From Bacillota bacterium (lineage in GTDB: Bacteria; Bacillota; Bacilli; Alicyclobacillales; SLC66), in contig JAKADD010000123.1 of assembly GCA_021820825.1 (NCBI GenBank), positions 1-7,389 of the forward strand: a stretch of DNA of 7,389 nt, read 5' to 3'. The position numbers and the translations under genes were made by a program. Below are positions 6,223 to 7,389 of the stretch, piece by piece. The notes below the pieces were generated by a model. That model had not been told where the DNA came from. It was given only the letters and a program-made list of their open reading frames with translations, and made no database searches. How positions within the stretch are numbered: position 1 is the first letter of the stretch; each line of letters starts with the position of its first letter.

Positions 6223-6276
6223 GTAAATCGACGGGAGTCGCTCACAAACACCTCCCTATCGACCGTAGGTAGTGAC

Positions 6277-6440
6277 GGTGTTTCAAAAAAAGGCAGGTTT
6301 CCTGACTCAGGTTCAACGCCTTCGATCTCCTTCCCAAGCACTTGCGCTCAGTGGCAACGATCAAGGCTCCCCATCACAGTGGCGGGACCGCACCGGACTT
6401 GCACCGGTTTCCCTATTAAGTTCACCCTGAAGTGAACACC
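6277..6440 (-). ncRNA. Cobalamin riboswitch aptamer
   Basis: The minus-strand sequence carries the conserved core of the cobalamin riboswitch in order: TTAATAGGGAA (about 6419-6409), ACCGGTGCAAGTCCGGT stem (6408-6392), the B12-box segment TCCCGCCACTGT (6387-6376), GATGGGGAGC (6375-6366), a variable arm, and GAGTCAGGAAACCTGCC at the 3' side (about 6308-6292). The outer stem P1 can be drawn between GGTGTT (6440-6435) and AACACC (6282-6277). It binds a cobalamin (adenosyl or other forms cannot be told apart by eye) and represses when bound. It lies directly upstream of cbiX and so reports end product to the whole operon. A run of seven Us (6291-6285) follows CCTGCC inside the closing region. Confidence 0.95.
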
Positions 6441-6456
6441 TTTTCCAAGATATGAA

Positions 6457-6485
6457 ATTGTCGTATCAACAAGTCTTACTGACAG
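6457..6485 (-). promoter_or_regulatory. Candidate promoter of the cbi operon
   Basis: A -35-like CTGTCA (6485-6480) and a -10-like GACAAT (6462-6457), each matching four of six consensus bases, are separated by 17 bases. Transcription would start near 6450, about ten bases before the aptamer, a usual arrangement for riboswitches. A weaker alternative is TTGTCT (6517-6512), 18 bases, TAGTCT (6493-6488) with an extended TGC. Both overlap the palindrome at 6472-6492. Confidence 0.4.
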
Positions 6486-6492
6486 TAAGACT
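6472..6492. promoter_or_regulatory. Perfect 21-bp palindrome, candidate operator
   Basis: AGTCTTACTG (6472-6481), a central A (6482), then CAGTAAGACT (6483-6492) form a perfect inverted repeat with 10-bp arms around one base. The odd centre and length resemble operators of dimeric regulators (the 7-1-7 and 9-1-9 boxes of Fur-family proteins have this geometry, though the bases are not those of a consensus I know). It overlaps either candidate promoter of the cbi operon. There is no T run after it in either direction and it lies between divergent genes, so a terminator is unlikely. Confidence 0.6.
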
Positions 6493-6608
6493 AGCACAGT
6501 TTGTTTCGGTTAGACAAGTTAAAGTCGCTGCAGTCGCCCGATTGCAGTCTGGCCAGAGTCGCACCGCGGCGCCATTGCCTCACTCAAACCTCCCCGCCGC
6601 GTGAGTTC
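6493..6608. other. Intergenic stretch without recognised gene
   Basis: Between the palindrome and the repeat before ptrB no open frame with a ribosome site and no RNA gene is visible. It holds only a 10-bp palindrome, TCTGGCCAGA (6546-6555), and GC-rich sequence; the alternative -35 element TTGTCT (minus strand, 6517-6512) also lies here. Confidence 0.5.
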
Positions 6609-6641
6609 CACAGCCTTTCACCCAGCAGACAAAAGGCTGTG
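6609..6641. repeat. 10-bp inverted repeat upstream of ptrB
   Basis: CACAGCCTTT (6609-6618) and AAAGGCTGTG (6632-6641) are perfect inverted copies separated by 13 bases. There is no T tract after it on either strand, so it does not look like an intrinsic terminator. It abuts the candidate -10 of ptrB (TAAAAT, 6643-6648) and may be an operator or a leader hairpin. Confidence 0.6.
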
Positions 6642-6642
6642 A

Positions 6643-6648
6643 TAAAAT
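6643..6648 (+). promoter_or_regulatory. Candidate -10 element for ptrB
   Basis: TAAAAT matches five of six bases of the sigma-A -10 consensus, 32 bases before the ptrB ATG. No good -35 is seen at 16-18 bases upstream, so this is a weak call. Confidence 0.35.
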
Positions 6649-6670
6649 AGGTGCCAAGCAAAGACGAAAT

Positions 6671-6676
6671 GGAGGA
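6671..6676 (+). promoter_or_regulatory. Ribosome binding site of ptrB
   Basis: GGAGGA at a four-base spacing from the ATG at 6681 supports this start. Confidence 0.75.
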
Positions 6677-6680
6677 ACCT

Positions 6681-7389
6681 ATGAACACACCAAATGCCAA
6701 GCGCATCGCTCATTCGCACCAATTGCACGACGATGAACGCGCTGATGACTACGACTGGCTGAAAGACCGCCATGATCCAGACGTCATCCGCTACCTTGAA
6801 GAAGAAAACCGTTATTACGAGGAGGTCATGAAACCGCTGGAACCACTTTCCGAACGTCTCTATCAGGAGATGATCGCCCGCATCCCTGATGTCGAGATCA
6901 AGGTTCCGGCGCAGGACGGCCAGTACTACTACTACTCGCGCATGGAAAAAGACCTGCAGTATCCTTTGTATGCCCGAAAGCGGGCTGAAAACCGCGATCA
7001 GCTCGCAGGAGCGACAGAGCACATCATGCTCGATCTGAACACTCTTGCCGAAGACGGAGGATATCTGAGTGTGACGGTTCAGCGCATGAGCCCTGATCAC
7101 ACCCGGCTGGCCTACCTGGAAAATCGCGATGGAACCGATCAGTACACGCTGTATGTGAAAGATGTTGCGACGGGCGTTCTGCTGCCCGATCGGATTGCAA
7201 ATGTGTTCATTCTCGACAGCCTGGAATGGGACGCCGTCGGCGACCATCTCTTTTACATCACCGTCGATGACAGCCAACGCCCGCATCGACTCTGGCGGCA
7301 TCGCGTTGGCGCAACGGAGGCCGATGTCTTGCTGTACGAGGAAACGGATATCACGTTTTCTTTGCGACTGGGCAAATCGCGCAGCGGGC
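6681..7389 (+). CDS. ptrB: Oligopeptidase B (protease II), N-terminal part
   Basis: The first 236 codons of a gene that runs off the right edge, with no stop in the frame. Oligopeptidase B is a cytoplasmic serine peptidase of family S9A that cleaves short peptides after Lys or Arg. The N-terminus has the family signature: DDYDWLKDRHDPDVIRYLEEEN (about 24-45), then YYEEVMKPLEPLSERLYQEM, followed by YYYYSRMEKDLQYPLYARK and the start of the beta-propeller, with LDLN, SPDHTRLAY and DSLEWDAVGDHLFY repeats. Only the propeller is covered; the catalytic Ser-Asp-His domain lies outside the window. The ATG at 6681 has GGAGGA (6671-6676) four bases before it. It is divergent from the cobalamin operon and no functional link is evident. 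A related S9A prolyl oligopeptidase is the alternative, but the N-terminal motif favours PtrB. Confidence 0.9.
   Translation, partial: MNTPNAKRIAHSHQLHDDERADDYDWLKDRHDPDVIRYLEEENRYYEEVMKPLEPLSERLYQEMIARIPDVEIKVPAQDGQYYYYSRMEKDLQYPLYARKRAENRDQLAGATEHIMLDLNTLAEDGGYLSVTVQRMSPDHTRLAYLENRDGTDQYTLYVKDVATGVLLPDRIANVFILDSLEWDAVGDHLFYITVDDSQRPHRLWRHRVGATEADVLLYEETDITFSLRLGKSRSG

Noticed and set aside
6472..6492. Palindrome read as an intrinsic terminator
   Set aside because: There is no T run on either side, the loop would be a single base, and no gene upstream converges on it.
6618..7301. Minus-strand 227-codon open frame at the right end
   Set aside because: It is antisense to ptrB, whose N-terminal motifs are unmistakable; hydrophobic-looking stretches come from reversed codons.

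Overview
The window is the promoter-proximal part of an anaerobic (cobalt-early) cobalamin operon on the minus strand, followed on the right by the start of a divergent plus-strand gene for oligopeptidase B. The gene set, the CbiH-ferredoxin fusion of the kind described as CbiH60 in Bacillus megaterium, strong AGGAGG-type Shine-Dalgarno sites with many GTG and TTG starts, and the moderately high GC content all suggest a Firmicute. A Bacillales member of moderate to high GC, such as an Alicyclobacillaceae relative, fits best, but genus-level placement is inference.

Layout, in the direction of minus-strand transcription (right to left): a candidate promoter with a perfect 21-bp palindrome (6457-6492); a cobalamin riboswitch aptamer (about 6440-6277); an expression platform containing an intrinsic-terminator-like hairpin (6222-6194) and a second hairpin that buries the first gene's Shine-Dalgarno (6166-6137); then cbiX, cobA (SUMT), cbiH60, cbiJ, cbiC, cbiD and the first 17 codons of cbiE, which runs off the left edge. 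Gaps are 6-16 nt, or the genes overlap (31 nt for cbiJ/cbiC, 11 nt for cbiD/cbiE), so this looks like one transcript with translational coupling. On the plus strand, ptrB starts at 6681 and runs off the right edge; a 10-bp inverted repeat lies just before it.

How the genes work together: CobA makes precorrin-2 from uroporphyrinogen III, and CbiX inserts cobalt into sirohydrochlorin. CbiH60 performs the C17 methylation and ring contraction, CbiD methylates C1 after deacylation, CbiJ reduces the macrocycle, CbiE (with CbiT) methylates C5 and C15, and CbiC moves a methyl group to give cobyrinate. CbiL, CbiF, CbiG, CbiT, CbiA and the precorrin-2 dehydrogenase are not in the window; some probably lie to the left. 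The end product feeds back through the riboswitch.

The most unusual points are the two-hairpin riboswitch platform with two visible competing pairings, the palindrome over the promoter, the long (Gly-His)9(Asp-His)13 tail of CbiX encoded by 22 hexanucleotide units, and the repeat-built linker of CbiH60.
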